A stretch of 64,000 bases of DNA from Tenrec ecaudatus (Eukaryota > Chordata > Mammalia > Afrosoricida > Tenrecidae): the NCBI RefSeq assembly GCF_050624435.1, contig NC_134537.1, positions 14,752,584 through 14,816,583 of the forward strand, in the 5' to 3' direction. The notes beneath the pieces were generated by a model. That model did not search any database. It worked only from the letters and a program-made list of their open reading frames with translations, and was not told the origin of the DNA. How positions within the stretch are numbered: position 1 is the stretch's first letter; every line of letters begins with the position of its first letter. A program made the position numbers and the translations under genes. Shown here one piece after another: positions 46,410 through 56,920 of this stretch.

Positions 46410-46828
46410 TGTTGATTTGAAGATAGGAAAGGATAGGGGTGGAGTCTAGCCTGTCAATGAGGCCAAGCCTCATGGTCGCTCTTTCTAGGTGTAACCTTCT
46501 CAAAAGGGGGTTCCTGGGAACCTCCACTCTCTCTCTCTGCCTTCACATTCCTGCCAAGAGAAACTTGGAGATCAGCCAGACCTTCCACCGCCATTGGATC
46601 CACAAGACTTTGTACCCACTGGCCTATGATCTTCCTGCATTTTGCATCATTGCATATGGCTACATGAGTCTGAAGAGGGATGTATGGACTAGTATAATAC
46701 TTTTGGGTTTGATCTGGCCTGGGCTGGGATGTTTGCTTGATGTAGAATTACTCCTTGATAGAAAGCCCTCTCTTACACATAGATGGGCGGCATAGGGTTT
46801 GCTTCTCTAGTCCACCTGCCCTGACACA
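46410..46828 (+). repeat. ERVL/MLT2-like LTR
   Basis: Sense copy with 'ataggggtggagtctagcct', 'cccactggcctatgatcttc', 'tacatgagtctgaagaggga' and the end 'gccctgacaca'. It has lost about the first 40 bp compared with 19015-19564. Confidence 0.7.
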
Positions 46829-46869
46829 GAGGGCTCTGTATCAGAGTGATACTAACATAGTTTTCCTCT

Positions 46870-47045
46870 TTGGAAATGTTTCTTACTGATTTTTATATTA
46901 GAGTAATATTTCCCTCACAGAATGAATTAGAAAGTGTTCTTTCTGCTTCGACTTTCTGAAGGAGATTGTGGGAGATAAGGAGATTTCCTTGCTTGACTCT
47001 TTGGTAGACTTTTTAAAGTGAAATAATCTGGGTCTGGTGCTTTCG
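46870..47045 (-). mobile_element. L1 ORF2 fragment, antisense
   Basis: 'cacagaatgaattagaaagt', 'cttctgcttcgactttct'-like and 'actctttggtagactttt' with 'aataatctgggtctggtgct' resemble the antisense of an L1 reverse-transcriptase segment. No frame is kept. Confidence 0.5.
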
Positions 47046-47059
47046 TTTCTTATATCTGC

Positions 47060-47580
47060 TGTGGAACCCGGACCTGTGATCTGGGGCCAGGGCTACTCCT
47101 GCCTGCACTGCCCGCACCGTTGGTGTCAGTTCTGACACCAGCCATCCTACCCACAATGCACACTATGTCCCTGCTGGGCTTCACAATTCGTTCAAATAGC
47201 CACACGGAACTCACAGATAGCACAGTTAGAGGACTTATTAAGGAAGTAACAGATTACAACTCAGAATCTGGAATGATGCAGGGTACAGTTCTTTGCTCAA
47301 TATAGCTTCTGGGAATGCTCATACGTGCCCCTCTCTCCCTCAGCTTCTCAGACCTGACCACTTCCCTTCTTGGACAAGTGTTACAAAGCCCTTTAGCTCC
47401 ATCAGTGGGTACCCACTTTGCCAGGAAGCTCCTGCCTGAAAGCACTTAGCTCTTTTGTTCGATGCCTTTGCTTCTGGTTCTGGCTGCCTTGCACTGTTTT
47501 CAGTGAAAGCTCTCTATCTCCTGGGTACAGGAGGCTTCTAGAGCAGGGCCCTCAGATCCTCTTTCATGGTGATGGTCAGG
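47060..47580 (+). repeat. unclassified LTR-like repeat, copy 3
   Basis: 'ggtgtcagttctgacaccag', 'agaggacttattaaggaagt', 'gatgcagggtacagttcttt' share order with 12.2-12.4 kb at low identity. Strand is arbitrary. Confidence 0.4.
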
Positions 47581-47689
47581 TCCCCCTTCACCTTCTCTTG
47601 GATGGCCCTCTGAGAAGCCAGGTGGGATGGCAGAACAGACCAATCCCCTTCATTAGAGATGTGTGCACCTTGTTTCATGGTCCTACCTC

Positions 47690-47815
47690 CACAAAAGAAG
47701 CCCTGCGGTACACTGGTTCAAGTGCTCAGCTGAAACCAAAATGTTAGCAGTTCAAATCTACCAGCCTTTCCAAGGAAGACTGCAGTATGAGTTGGAGGGG
47801 TGCCAGCCCCCACCA
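47690..47815 (+). repeat. AfroSINE, 5' part
   Basis: 'gaagccctgcggtacactgg' and 'gttagcagttcaaatctacc' represent the tRNA-like head. The tail is replaced by other sequence. Confidence 0.55.
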
Positions 47816-47922
47816 CTAATCACGGGTTCAGTAAGCACAATTATATGCTTGAGATATATAAGTATGCTATACTAAAGTAATCGAGAGCATGAGAGATAGA
47901 AGAGATATTTCAATAATGGAGT

Positions 47923-48800
47923 TGTTAGGTAGTTAGCATTAGGGACTGGGAAGTCCATTAACGCATGCCCAGGAGAGCCAGCATAGGACAAAGCTGGATT
48001 TTCCCGCAGGTGGGCGCAGATGGACGTTAACCTGGATCAGCCCAATTCAGCCAATGGGATCGACCTGGGGTCGTTCACCACGCCTTCCCTGGGAATCATT
48101 GGAAAGGCAGGAACCGAGAGGGAGAGGGGCTTGTCTTGACCGGTCTGATCGTCTTTGTGGGAGGAAACTTGGGAGAGAGATCCTTGCGTGACCCTGAGCA
48201 GTCTCTGCCAGGCCGCATGGTCAAAGGAATCCTATGGGTGCCGCGTAAAACCTGAAGCTTCTTTTAACTCTTATTAAATTCACTTGGATCACGAGCCCGG
48301 CTTCAGCGTGAAATCTTTCTCATGCGGAGCCAAGGACCGAGGTTGGAACCTAGCCAACAGAGAGAGACCTTGCAGAGTCAGCCATTTCATGGTAGCATGC
48401 TCACCTCAGCCCCGCTTGATGGTCCACATGGAGAGAGGGAAGGGAAGGAGGGCAAAGGGAAAGGGAGCCGTGAATGGGAGAGGAGAACTGGAGCTGACAG
48501 AGTGAGTGGGGAAGAGACCAGCCAGAGAGACCTCTATTGCTAACCCAGGCTTATATACCTGGGGGGGGGGGGGTATGCGAGCAAGCCCACTAATTACGGG
48601 TAAAGACATACATCACAGGAAGGGGTTGCACTATAGGTTATACAGCAATGAGAGGGGGCGTTCTAGGGACATACATGCAGTAGGAAGAGGAGGGATTGTG
48701 GGGTATACAAGTGACAAGATGGGTGGATCCTAGGTTTAGGATGGTACTTTTGCTTTGATCTGTTCCCTGGATCTCCATAGGAACCATTATCAGTAGGGTG
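47923..48800. repeat. CpG-richer LTR-like block
   Basis: GC and CpG content rise well above the surroundings. On the plus strand 47923-48359 has TG...CA limits, a CCAAT box ('cagccaatggg', about 48049) and an ATTAAA at about 48273. On the minus strand a 'tatataag' TATA-like box lies at about 48550. These are LTR hallmarks but conflict in orientation, and no primer-binding site or gag frame is evident. Could be two LTRs or one LTR plus leader. Unclassified. Confidence 0.4.
48561..48573. repeat. G homopolymer
   Basis: Thirteen G residues next to a TATA-like motif. Confidence 0.9.
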
Positions 48801-48934
48801 TGAACTCCACCTACAGGAACCAAATCAATGACTGTAGGCCTGTCCATTGTCCTTAACAGCAGGGAGTGGGGGCCCACTGCAGTCTGGCAACTGATCGCCC
48901 TCAGGGAGGATGCCTGTGAGCATCTGACCTCCCC

Positions 48935-49055
48935 CCACAGAAGAAAGACAGGCAATCTGCTTCCAGAAAGATTTAAAGCCTTGGACACCATATGGGGCAG
49001 TTCTTCCCACTCCTTAAGTTTGCTATGAGGTAGAATCAAATTGATGACAGTGGCT
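48935..49055 (+). repeat. AfroSINE, 3' part
   Basis: 'cagaagaaagacaggcaatc', 'ccagaaagatttaaagcctt', 'catatggggcagttcttccc' and 'caaattgatgacagtggctg' give a sense SINE without its head. Confidence 0.7.
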
Positions 49056-49164
49056 GGGACCATCACACAGATGTTGTATGCCTCACTTGCATAATTAGTG
49101 GGCCACAAGCAGCTTATTTGCATACTCCCACTCAGGCATTAGATGAACAAAAGGGTCCATGACA

Positions 49165-49300
49165 CCACAAGGACAAATTCACAAAGTTGGACAGTCATCA
49201 TCACCCTCCAATTCCAGGATGTTTTCATCCTGCCCAAAAGTCCCTGCAGTCACTCCCCATTTGTGACTTGGGCCCATGCACTGGTGACACCATCCCCCAG
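49165..49300 (-). mobile_element. old L1 3' UTR fragment
   Basis: 'acaaagttggacagtcatca', 'ccaattccaggatgttttca', 'ccctgcagtcactccccatt' are the antisense of an ancient mammalian L1 3' UTR. Confidence 0.6.
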
Positions 49301-50224
49301 CCCAGCCTGGCCTCCCCCAGCCTGCCTGGCTAGCTCCTGCACAGTCACCCTCTCTGCTCAGCATTTCCCTGTCACCCTGAGTCCCCGTTAGAACTCTGAG
49401 GTGCCACAGGAAGCCTCCACTGAGGTCAACCTCAAAAAGGTGGCAGATGTGCCACCAGACGCCTCCTAGTTTCCTCTCTTCCTGTGGCTGTCTGGGTAGA
49501 CTAGAGACACAAATTTAGACCATTTGGATAGATGTAGCATCACTTTCAGGCCAAATATTTCATTAATTCATCCCTAATGTGATGGCTTCTCTTTGGTAAG
49601 GCATGTGATGCTAGGTGGAATTAATGTTTTCAAGGGCCTGATATTTTCCACCTCTGATTCTCATGTCTTTATCTATTAACCATTACCTGAAAAATAAGCC
49701 AAAGGAAGAGAAGTCTGAAAATAAAGTTGGATCAGGAGACTCAGTTCTCACAAACTGCCGTAATTCTAACACAAAACTACCTTGATGAATAAAACCAGTT
49801 ATTCATTTATAGAATTTCTTTAGGAGAAGGAGGAAAATCAGCCAAATCTTTTTCTTTCAGTCCTCATTTCTATAAGTAGTGGCATATCCATTCTCTTGGG
49901 GGGAAGTAAGCAGAAAGAGTTGACCACAATATTTAGCAGAGGGAAAGGAGAAGACCCAGGGGCATTTTAATTTACTTGGTCAAGATCACCCAATTAAGTA
50001 ATGCCTGCTCTAGAATGAGACAAAACACTGTGCATTTCTAGCTATGTGATCGCAGTCACTAACAGGAAAGTGAACAATCCAGTTAATGAGCTAATTTTTA
50101 TCTATGTGATGACAAAACATGGGTTTGGCTCATCTTACTTTTAAATTAACCAGCTGTTGAGGTAACATGGCACAAAACCACGGGCATCCCAAACCAACCA
50201 TTACTTCTTCCAATTAAAGTGTAT
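49301..50224. other. anonymous DNA
   Basis: No gene or repeat recognised. Confidence 0.5.
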
Positions 50225-50450
50225 TGCCTTCTAACTGTTCGGAAAAGAGCATTCACTCATTTGTTCACGCATTGTTCACTGGTTAAACACTTAGTGAGCA
50301 CCAGCTGTTGCCAGCCAGGCACTGTGCTTAATAATAAAGGAAATGCAGAGAAGAGCAAGACCCACTGTCTGCCTCTGCAGAGCTTACAATCTCACAAGGG
50401 ATTTATGACAGAAAATACATATTGATAAATAAGTGACAGGGTGTGATAAG
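50225..50450 (+). repeat. L2 LINE 3' region
   Basis: 'cattcactcatttgttcacg', 'cacttagtgagcaccagctg', 'ccaggcactgtgcttaataa', 'gcagagcttacaatctcaca' and 'gataaataagtgacaggg' follow the L2 order. L2 is an ancient mammalian family, so this piece predates the clade-specific elements. Confidence 0.75.
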
Positions 50451-50544
50451 TGTCATGTTATAGTGACAAAATGGCAGGTGCTTGAAGTCTACAGGGCTTC
50501 GGAGAGATTACTAGATACCACTCTGGTATGTGGGACTTAAGTCC

Positions 50545-50760
50545 TAGGGTTGCAACTGACAAAAGTGCTAGTAGCGCGGAGGTTTAGTGCTCTTCTGCTA
50601 ACCAAGAGATTGGTCAGTAGACCCCACCAGTTGCTCTGTGGGAGGAAGATGTGCTCGTCGACTTTAAAGATTCATAGCCTGGGAACCCACAGAGGTCAGG
50701 TGGGTTCTGTCTACAAGATCAGGATGAGTTGGAATCTACTCAAACGGTGGCTGTTTAGTT
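50545..50760 (+). repeat. AfroSINE
   Basis: Diverged sense copy: 'cttctgctaaccaagagatt', 'accagttgctctgtgggagg', 'catagcctgggaacccacag', 'gatgagttggaatctactca'. Confidence 0.7.
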
Positions 50761-51390
50761 GTCAATTAGCAGCTGCTGTCTTTCTGGTTGACAATAACTT
50801 TCTGGGGTCCCTCTTCGCATTGGGTTGCATTCAGTTTTTGTCGATGCTTCTCCAGTCCCATTGTCCTAACTTTTGATGCTTTGAGCTCAGGGAAGAAGTG
50901 AATTAAAGTAGGCTTCAAGTAATAGAGGCAGTCATTTTCAAAAGGTAGAGAGATAGATCTCATTAAAGATAAAATAGGTGCACTAAAGATAATTGGTGCA
51001 TATGATTTAAGTATACTCTAAGTAAAAGGAACTACCTAAATTAACTACATAGATAAGAGATCATAGGGAAGATAGTATGTTTATCTTTGAGATTAATGTC
51101 TGGAAAGAGAATCCCTTCAGAAAACTCTCTGGAGGCTTCAGACAAAAAGCAGACAAAAACATTAATGAACAGTTTCAATGGACAAAAGAAAAGATTCTTC
51201 GAGTCACCTACTTTTTGTGTGTAGACAGTTGCATGAAGAAAGGAAAATTAAGGAAGTGATGGGGGCGAATTTTTCTTGGTTGTGGATAGAGGCTGATTCT
51301 CTGCAGACAAAAAAGAAACAATAGCATCAGTCCCAGAATGATGGATTCTTCCATTACATTGCAGGATTACTTGAAAGTGGTGCAGTTTTA
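50761..51390. other. anonymous DNA
   Basis: No gene or repeat recognised. A 60-codon frame at 51077-51259 is lysine-rich and unassigned. Confidence 0.5.
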
Positions 51391-51640
51391 AAATGAATTT
51401 TTTAGCACATCCCATCATACAATTCAATCATTTGATCAGATCAAGAAGAGTTGGGCAATTATCACCACATTCAATTCTAGAACATATTTTTCTTCCTTGG
51501 ACTCATTGTTATTCATATATTTATTACTTTTTCTAATTGTTGCAAAAATATATACAACAAAACATTCCTCAGTTCTACAACTTCGTGTATATTCCAGTGC
51601 CATCGATGATACTCTTCAAGATTCAGCTCTCAATCATGAG
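51391..51640 (-). mobile_element. L1 3' end, type B, joined to older L1 end
   Basis: 51391-51505 matches the type-B end at 24.08-24.19 kb ('cataccattcaatc'-like, 'agatcaagaagagttg', 'cacattcaattctagaac'). 51535-51610 is the inverse of the older L1 end at 27.43-27.49 kb ('gttgcaaaaatatatacaac'). Confidence 0.6.
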
Positions 51641-51739
51641 ATGCCAAGACATGTGAAGATCACCCAGAAACTTAAGTAAACTCACAGAGACAGGGTTCTT
51701 CCTTCAGAGATAGCTGTTAAATAAAGCCTTCCTCCAGAG

Positions 51740-51936
51740 CAGTGGTTCTCAACCTTCCTAATGCCATGACCCTTTCATACAGCTCCTCATGCTGGTGACC
51801 CCCACCCCCCAACCATAAAATTAATTTCATTGTTACTTCATCACTGTTATTTCAATACTATTAGGAATCAGGCGACCTCTGTGAAAGGGTCGTTCAACTT
51901 CCAAAGGGGTCGTGACCCACAGGTTGAGAACTGCTG
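51740..51936 (+). mobile_element. SPIN-like hAT MITE, copy 3
   Basis: 197 bp from 'cagtggttctcaacc' to 'ggttgagaactgctg'. Interior: 'cttcctaatgccatgaccct', 'cagctcctcatgctggtgac', 'ttgttacttcatcactgtta', 'cctctgtgaaagggtcgttc', 'aaaggggtcgtgacccacag'. Flanking 8-mers 'ctccagag' and 'ccctagag' agree at 6 of 8. Non-coding, mobilised in trans by a hAT transposase. Confidence 0.9.
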
Positions 51937-51944
51937 CCCTAGAG

Positions 51945-52065
51945 CCAGCATCCTGAAGCCAGAATTTCTATCCTCCTGTATTGTGTGAGAAAGTACACTT
52001 ACTTGTTAAAGCCACCCACTTGCAGTATTTCTGTTATAGGACTAGGTGACTAAGACATCTTACAA
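51945..52065 (+). repeat. MaLR/MLT1-like LTR 3' end
   Basis: 'cctgtattgtgtgagaaagt', 'taaagccacccacttgcagt', 'atttctgttataggactagg' resemble the MLT1 end. A SPIN copy sits just before it, possibly inserted in the LTR (upstream 'agccttcctccagag'). Confidence 0.6.
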
Positions 52066-52069
52066 CAGA

Positions 52070-52390
52070 ATGAAGCGCTGCATGGTCCTGCATCATCCTC
52101 ACCATCATTGCTAATGGTCAAGTCTATTGTCACAACCTCTGTGTCTGTACCTCTCATTCATTGTCTTTCTATTTGTAGCTTACCTCTATGTTACCAAGCA
52201 TGATGTTCTTCTTCAGGTCCCTCCTGAGAATATATCTAAAATAAGGTGATATCTTGCCATCTTTCCTTCTAAGGAGCTTTCTGACTGTGGTTCAGTCAAG
52301 ACAGAATTGTCTGTTCTTCTGACAGTCCAGAAGGGCACAGAAGTTCTGATGCTTCAGCATCCCTAACAACTTCACTCTGGCTTAGCTGGG
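52070..52390 (-). mobile_element. BovB/RTE LINE 3' fragment
   Basis: Antisense order: 'catggtcctgcatcatcctc', 'ccatcattgctaatgg', 'accaagcatgatgttcttct', 'gccatctttccttctaagga', 'tctgttcttctgacagtcca'. This is the RTE C-terminus and end in reverse. Confidence 0.75.
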
Positions 52391-52987
52391 GCACCTCCAT
52401 GGAACTCTCCAGGACTATAGCTGATTAGGTCAAATCAAATCAAATTGGAAACATCAAACGAGTGAAAATTATAAGAATATCGGGGCCTTGAAATTTTAAT
52501 TTATGACAATATCAGTAGAGAGGGAACAGATCTTCAATTTAATGTTTGTATTCAAAAGCTTTTTGTAAAGAGCAACAGCCCCAACAAAAGGAATGGCAGT
52601 TAGCAAAGGAGACTGATTCAGAGCTGTGAATATCGGATCTCGCTCACTTAAACTCGCTCACTTAAACTCCAGAAGTGTAAAAGTGCATGGGCCGTGTGAA
52701 GCTTGATCCCTTTTCCTGATTTCTCACTAGTAAGGGATTTTATCCAAAAGGAGAAGGTCGGATTTTCACCTTTAGAAACTTGAAGGATCTAGTGTAAAAA
52801 TGAAGAAGTGTGGTCCTGGCTAGCTCAAGGCTAGCTAGGAAAGGTTGATGTCCATTTATACCTATTAACTGAGATCCAGTCTATGGCATAGAACTTCTGG
52901 AGGTATAAATGGCTAGATATTTTTCCATCTCCCTAAAGCAGATTCACGTCTCCTTCTTTCCCTCTTTCCTCTTCAACAAAGGGGCCC
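52391..52987. other. anonymous DNA
   Basis: No gene or repeat recognised. A 15-bp near-duplicate 'tcgctcacttaaactc' occurs at about 52639 and 52655. Confidence 0.5.
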
Positions 52988-53597
52988 TGTGTGATAGGTA
53001 GGTTTGTTGAGCCAACCTGGCTAATAGGAACGTGTGGGATTAATCAGGTTGCAGTTTGATTGGAGGGCAAAGAGATAAGTGGCTCTGCAAGGCCCACCCC
53101 CCTCTGTCTTTCTTTCTGGAGAACTGCTGTAGCTAGTTCTCTGCCTCTGAGCAACACTATCTGTGAGCCAGGCCAACCCATGGATTATGTTGTTAGAGCT
53201 TGAGGCTCCTTTGAGACCTGCTTTAGCACACTGATGCTGCACACATCACTTGAACTTGGTGGATTCCATTACCTTGCATTGTTTGCATTCAATATCCCAT
53301 CCGGGATTGCTTCACTAATCTCCAGAGCTACCTTGATGTTTGCTGCCTATGAGCAGACTCTGCTTGCCTTTCCCCAGGGAGGACTTCGTTGTCTGCTTCC
53401 TCGACCATGGGCCGGGCAGCCCACATGAGTTGAAGGACTTCTAGTATATTAACTGTTCCATGGAAATGAATTGAACTGAAACCTCTGTACTGCTGTGCAG
53501 ACTAATTAGCTGCTATATTCCTTCTTGCTGTGTGTGTGTGTGTATGTGTGTGTGTGTTTCCTGGTTTCATTTCCCTAGAGAAAGCTGCCTATCACAC
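52988..53597 (+). repeat. ERVL/MLT2-like solo LTR, full length
   Basis: Sense copy from 'tgtgtgataggtagg' to 'ctgcctatcacac' (610 bp), colinear with 23164-23589 at its start. Contains a TG tract at 53529-53557. An AfroSINE follows immediately. Confidence 0.7.
53529..53557. repeat. (TG)n microsatellite
   Basis: About 14 TG units with one interruption. Confidence 0.9.
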
Positions 53598-53795
53598 CCT
53601 AGTGGTATAATTGGCTATACATTGAGCTTCTAACCTCGTGATTAGTGGTTCAAACTCACCAGCCACCCTGAAGAAAAAATAGGAAGCTGTATGCTCCTGT
53701 AAAGATTTACATTCTCGAAAACACAAAGGAACAGTTCTACTGTGTCCTAGAGGGTTGTCGTTGGTTGGCATCAACTCCGTGGTAGTAAGTTTGAT
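53598..53795 (+). repeat. AfroSINE
   Basis: 'ccctagtggtataattggct', 'ggttcaaactcaccagccac', 'gctcctgtaaagatttacat', 'aggaacagttctactgtgtc', 'catcaactccgtggtagtaa'. Begins at the last base of the LTR. Confidence 0.85.
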
Positions 53796-54234
53796 GTGTT
53801 ATTTTTTTGTTCCCCCCTCCAAAAAAATAATACCAAAAGGTCTAGAAAGTTACTCATAACCTTTCTTTTAGGGAGAGATGTAAAGACATTTGGAATTCAT
53901 GATAAACTATCATTTAAAAGTTATCACAGGAATTAAACAATGGAATAATTTTCTTCCTCTCAAGAATAGACTCAGATCAGATGGTTCTACTCACAGGATC
54001 TGTAGATCTCCCACAAAGTTAAAAGGAAAGAAATAGTATGCCATGTGAAATTGGGTACACAAGATGTTCTAGTTACTAGAATTAACATTAAACTTACTGG
54101 GGTTGGTTTTACAATGAGCAAACCCTACTGTTAGCCCTATGATGCAGCTGGGATTCCTTGAAGCACTTATGACTAAGAACTAGAAACAACTTTTGTAGTG
54201 CCAACATTCATTAACAGTAGTGACTTGTACAGGG

Positions 54235-54299
<65 letters not shown>

Positions 54300-55094
54300 G
54301 GTTGAAGAGCACTATGGCTACCACCCTGCACTAAAGAGATATTTAACCACATCAAACATACCTAGTGCACAATGCCTTAATCATACCTGGAAGCAAGAAA
54401 AGAAACTTATCACTTATTTCCTCCTCCTTGGCATTAACCTAGACATCTGCATTTGGCTTTCTTGCAGTTTGATGTATGTTTGGTATCAAAGTAGAAACAG
54501 AAAGAGGTTGGGGTGAAATGTGAAGTCAATTCCTGCCTGCCTGACTCGTGGGACACTCCTAAAGGGAATAACACTATCATGTTAAATGACTCAAGGACAT
54601 TTCCAGAACAATCTAGGAGGATTGCTTTGTAAGAGATTAATGAACTAAAGGATCATTTTAAAGGATTGTTGGTTAATAGGATCATTACTGAATCATAGCC
54701 CATATGCCTCTTCAATTGTGCTAATGAGAAAAGATCCTGCGAAAAAATTGAGAGTGTATGAATTACAATACTGTTACTTGCTGAACTCAGAGTGATCAAT
54801 AGCATGCTTGCAGGGGACACCTAAGGTTTGCTTGTTCTGTTTGCAGAATGAGTATTACTAAATACCATTTAGCAATTATGAAAATTAAGAGAAAATAACT
54901 TTTATCTGACCAATAAGGTTTTATCCCTATGTTCATTCAGAACTTTCAACTCTCAATGCAAAATGTGGTTGGTTTCTGATATGAAAGTCTTTTTTTAATG
55001 GAAAAATAATGCGTAGCCTAAAATAGCTGGCATATCCTTTCTTTAACCAGAAGCCCTTCTAAAGGCCAGTACCTACGTCAGTTCTTACCAATTA
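53796..55094. other. anonymous DNA with a CT tract
   Basis: No gene or transposon recognised apart from the CT microsatellite at 54239-54297. Confidence 0.5.
54239..54297. repeat. (CT)n microsatellite
   Basis: About 29 perfect CT units. They create Arg-Glu and Leu-Ser runs in chance frames. Confidence 0.95.
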
Positions 55095-56240
55095 TTAAAC
55101 TTTTTACTGTGATTTAGATGGAGGTGTGCAGAGCATAGAATCAGTTGTACATCTTACAATCCATACACATTTTGTTTCAATCCATCCATTGTAATCCTCC
55201 CATGTACCACCATTTTCCCATTCCATCTTTGTGCTTCCTATTTCCAGTTCTTTCCCAGCCATCTGCCCTTTGATGGTGGGGCAACGCTATCCTTTTGACC
55301 CTAAATGCTTGATTACTCAAAAATAGGACTGATTTGGGTCTCAGACTGGAAGGGTGAATAAGAGCCAATGTCTTGAGGGTCCCACCAGTCTCTATTTGAC
55401 CAGTAAACCTGGTCTATTTTATGGTTCAGAGTTTTGTTTTACATTTATCTCCCACTCCATTGTTTTCTAATGTGATCTTTTTCAGAGAAGTTGGCAGTGG
55501 TAGCCAGGCACTATTTAATTCTTCTGGTCTCAGAGTTGTGGAGGCCCATGTTTGCATCATCCATTGGTCCATTGGACTAATTGTTTCCTTCCGTCTTTTG
55601 GTTTTCATCCTTCATCTTTCCTCCAGAAAGAGAGAGACTTCAGTCACTACTTACGAAAGTAGGATGTAGAAGATTGTCTTTGTGAACTATGTTATTCCGC
55701 TTGATCTTGAGGTCTCCTAAACAATGGTCCTGATTCCGTAGACCCAATAATTCATCCCTACAAAATGTTTGGTGATGTCTAATTAGTTTTCATAACTTTG
55801 TCTCCTGTGTGCTAAACTACACCCATGGATATTGTTTCATCATAGTTAAATGCGCATATATAGCCTATGTCAAATCTATATATATATACCCATGGGAAAC
55901 TCTCACTCTCTCCCACACTTGTTCAGTCTGTGTCTCTATCCAAGCATCTGCTTGTAGATCACCACTATGGCAAAGTTGTGTAGCACCCAAATTAACAACT
56001 GTCTCTCCTCTAGGCAGTGACTTCCTCTTCCATATTTCCTCTCCCTTTCTTGTTAAACAACAAATGGTATTTCTTTTAATTCTACTCTTCTTTTCTTTAA
56101 CAAAAAAACAAAATCTTCAGCCAATCAGGGAACAATTACTGTCCACTCATTTTTCACTTCTAAGTTTTCTTATTTCTAGGTTGAAGTTGCTTATAATGAA
56201 CACAAATAAGCTTCAAAATGTTTGTGGTCAAAATGGAATT
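55095..56240 (-). mobile_element. L1 3' UTR, type C
   Basis: 'actgtgatttagatggaggt', 'catcttacaatccatacaca', 'ggtagccaggcactatttaa', 'ccattggactaattgtttcc', 'gtgaactatgttattccgct' and 'gttcagtctgtgtctctatc' follow the type-C UTR in antisense for over 1.1 kb. A 146-codon plus frame at 55809-56249 is antisense to the element and has no known domain. Confidence 0.75.
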
Positions 56241-56344
56241 AAATTGTAATGGAATTTTACCATAAGCATATGCTTACAGAAAATATATTTGCAGATAAAT
56301 TCAATTATGTATTTATGCAGTTCTTAATTTATAAGCTTGCGGAG

Positions 56345-56512
56345 GGTGAATTTTTATTTTATTTTTTACTTTTTGCATTGTGTGTAGGTTTTTTTTACTT
56401 TGTGCATTGTGTGTAGGTTTACAGAGGAGACTTTTTATTTTATTTTTTACTTCTTGCATTGTGAGTAGTATTTTTTACTTTGTGCATTGTGTATAGGTTT
56501 ACAGAGGAGATC
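56345..56512 (-). repeat. two-copy ~80-bp tandem repeat at an L1 3' end
   Basis: 'tttttattttattttttact' begins the unit at about 56352 and again at 56434. Each unit ends with 'tttacagaggaga' (56418-56431 and 56499-56511) and holds two internal copies of 'gcattgtg(t/a)gtag'. The nested duplications lie at the A-tail side of an L1 type C. Confidence 0.75.
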
Positions 56513-56920
56513 AGGTTTACCATCAATAATTTATACACAATTTTATTTCATGCCATTGATTGGAATACTCACAGCACCGTGTCACATATCCCAGTTCTTC
56601 TTTGTTTCAGATCTCCTTTGCCATCCTTTCTTCTTTCTGAATCCTCCTTGACTTGGTCTCTGGATAAATGCTGCTCTTTTACTCTCAAAGATGCGGTTAT
56701 TCTATAAGGTGCATACCTCCTTAGTGTTACTGTTTCCCATTTGTTGTTCGGCTGAAAATTAAGCAATGGGGGAAAGTTTGTTTTCAGGTCTGAAGGGTGA
56801 CTAAGAACTGCAGTCTTGGAAGTTTCTCTCATTCTATCCAAGACCTTGGAAAGTGATCTCTTTCAGGGCAGGTGGTAGCAGGCACCATCTAGTCCTTCTG
56901 GTCTCCGTATGGTCTAGGAA
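56500..56920 (-). mobile_element. L1 3' UTR, type C
   Basis: 'ataatttatacacaatttta', 'gtctctggataaatgctgct', 'gtggtagcaggcaccatcta' match 43.8-44.3 and 55.1-55.5 kb. Upstream UTR is missing. Confidence 0.7.

Noticed and set aside
47923..48800. CpG island of a host gene promoter
   Set aside because: LTR-like signals and lack of any nearby exon make a repeat origin more likely, though I cannot exclude a promoter.
54173..54516. Frames with Arg-Glu or Leu-Ser runs on both strands
   Set aside because: They arise from the CT tract; no domain and no splice support.
56345..56512. CRISPR-like array
   Set aside because: Two units of an AT-rich tandem duplication at a LINE end in mammalian DNA; no regular repeat-spacer structure.
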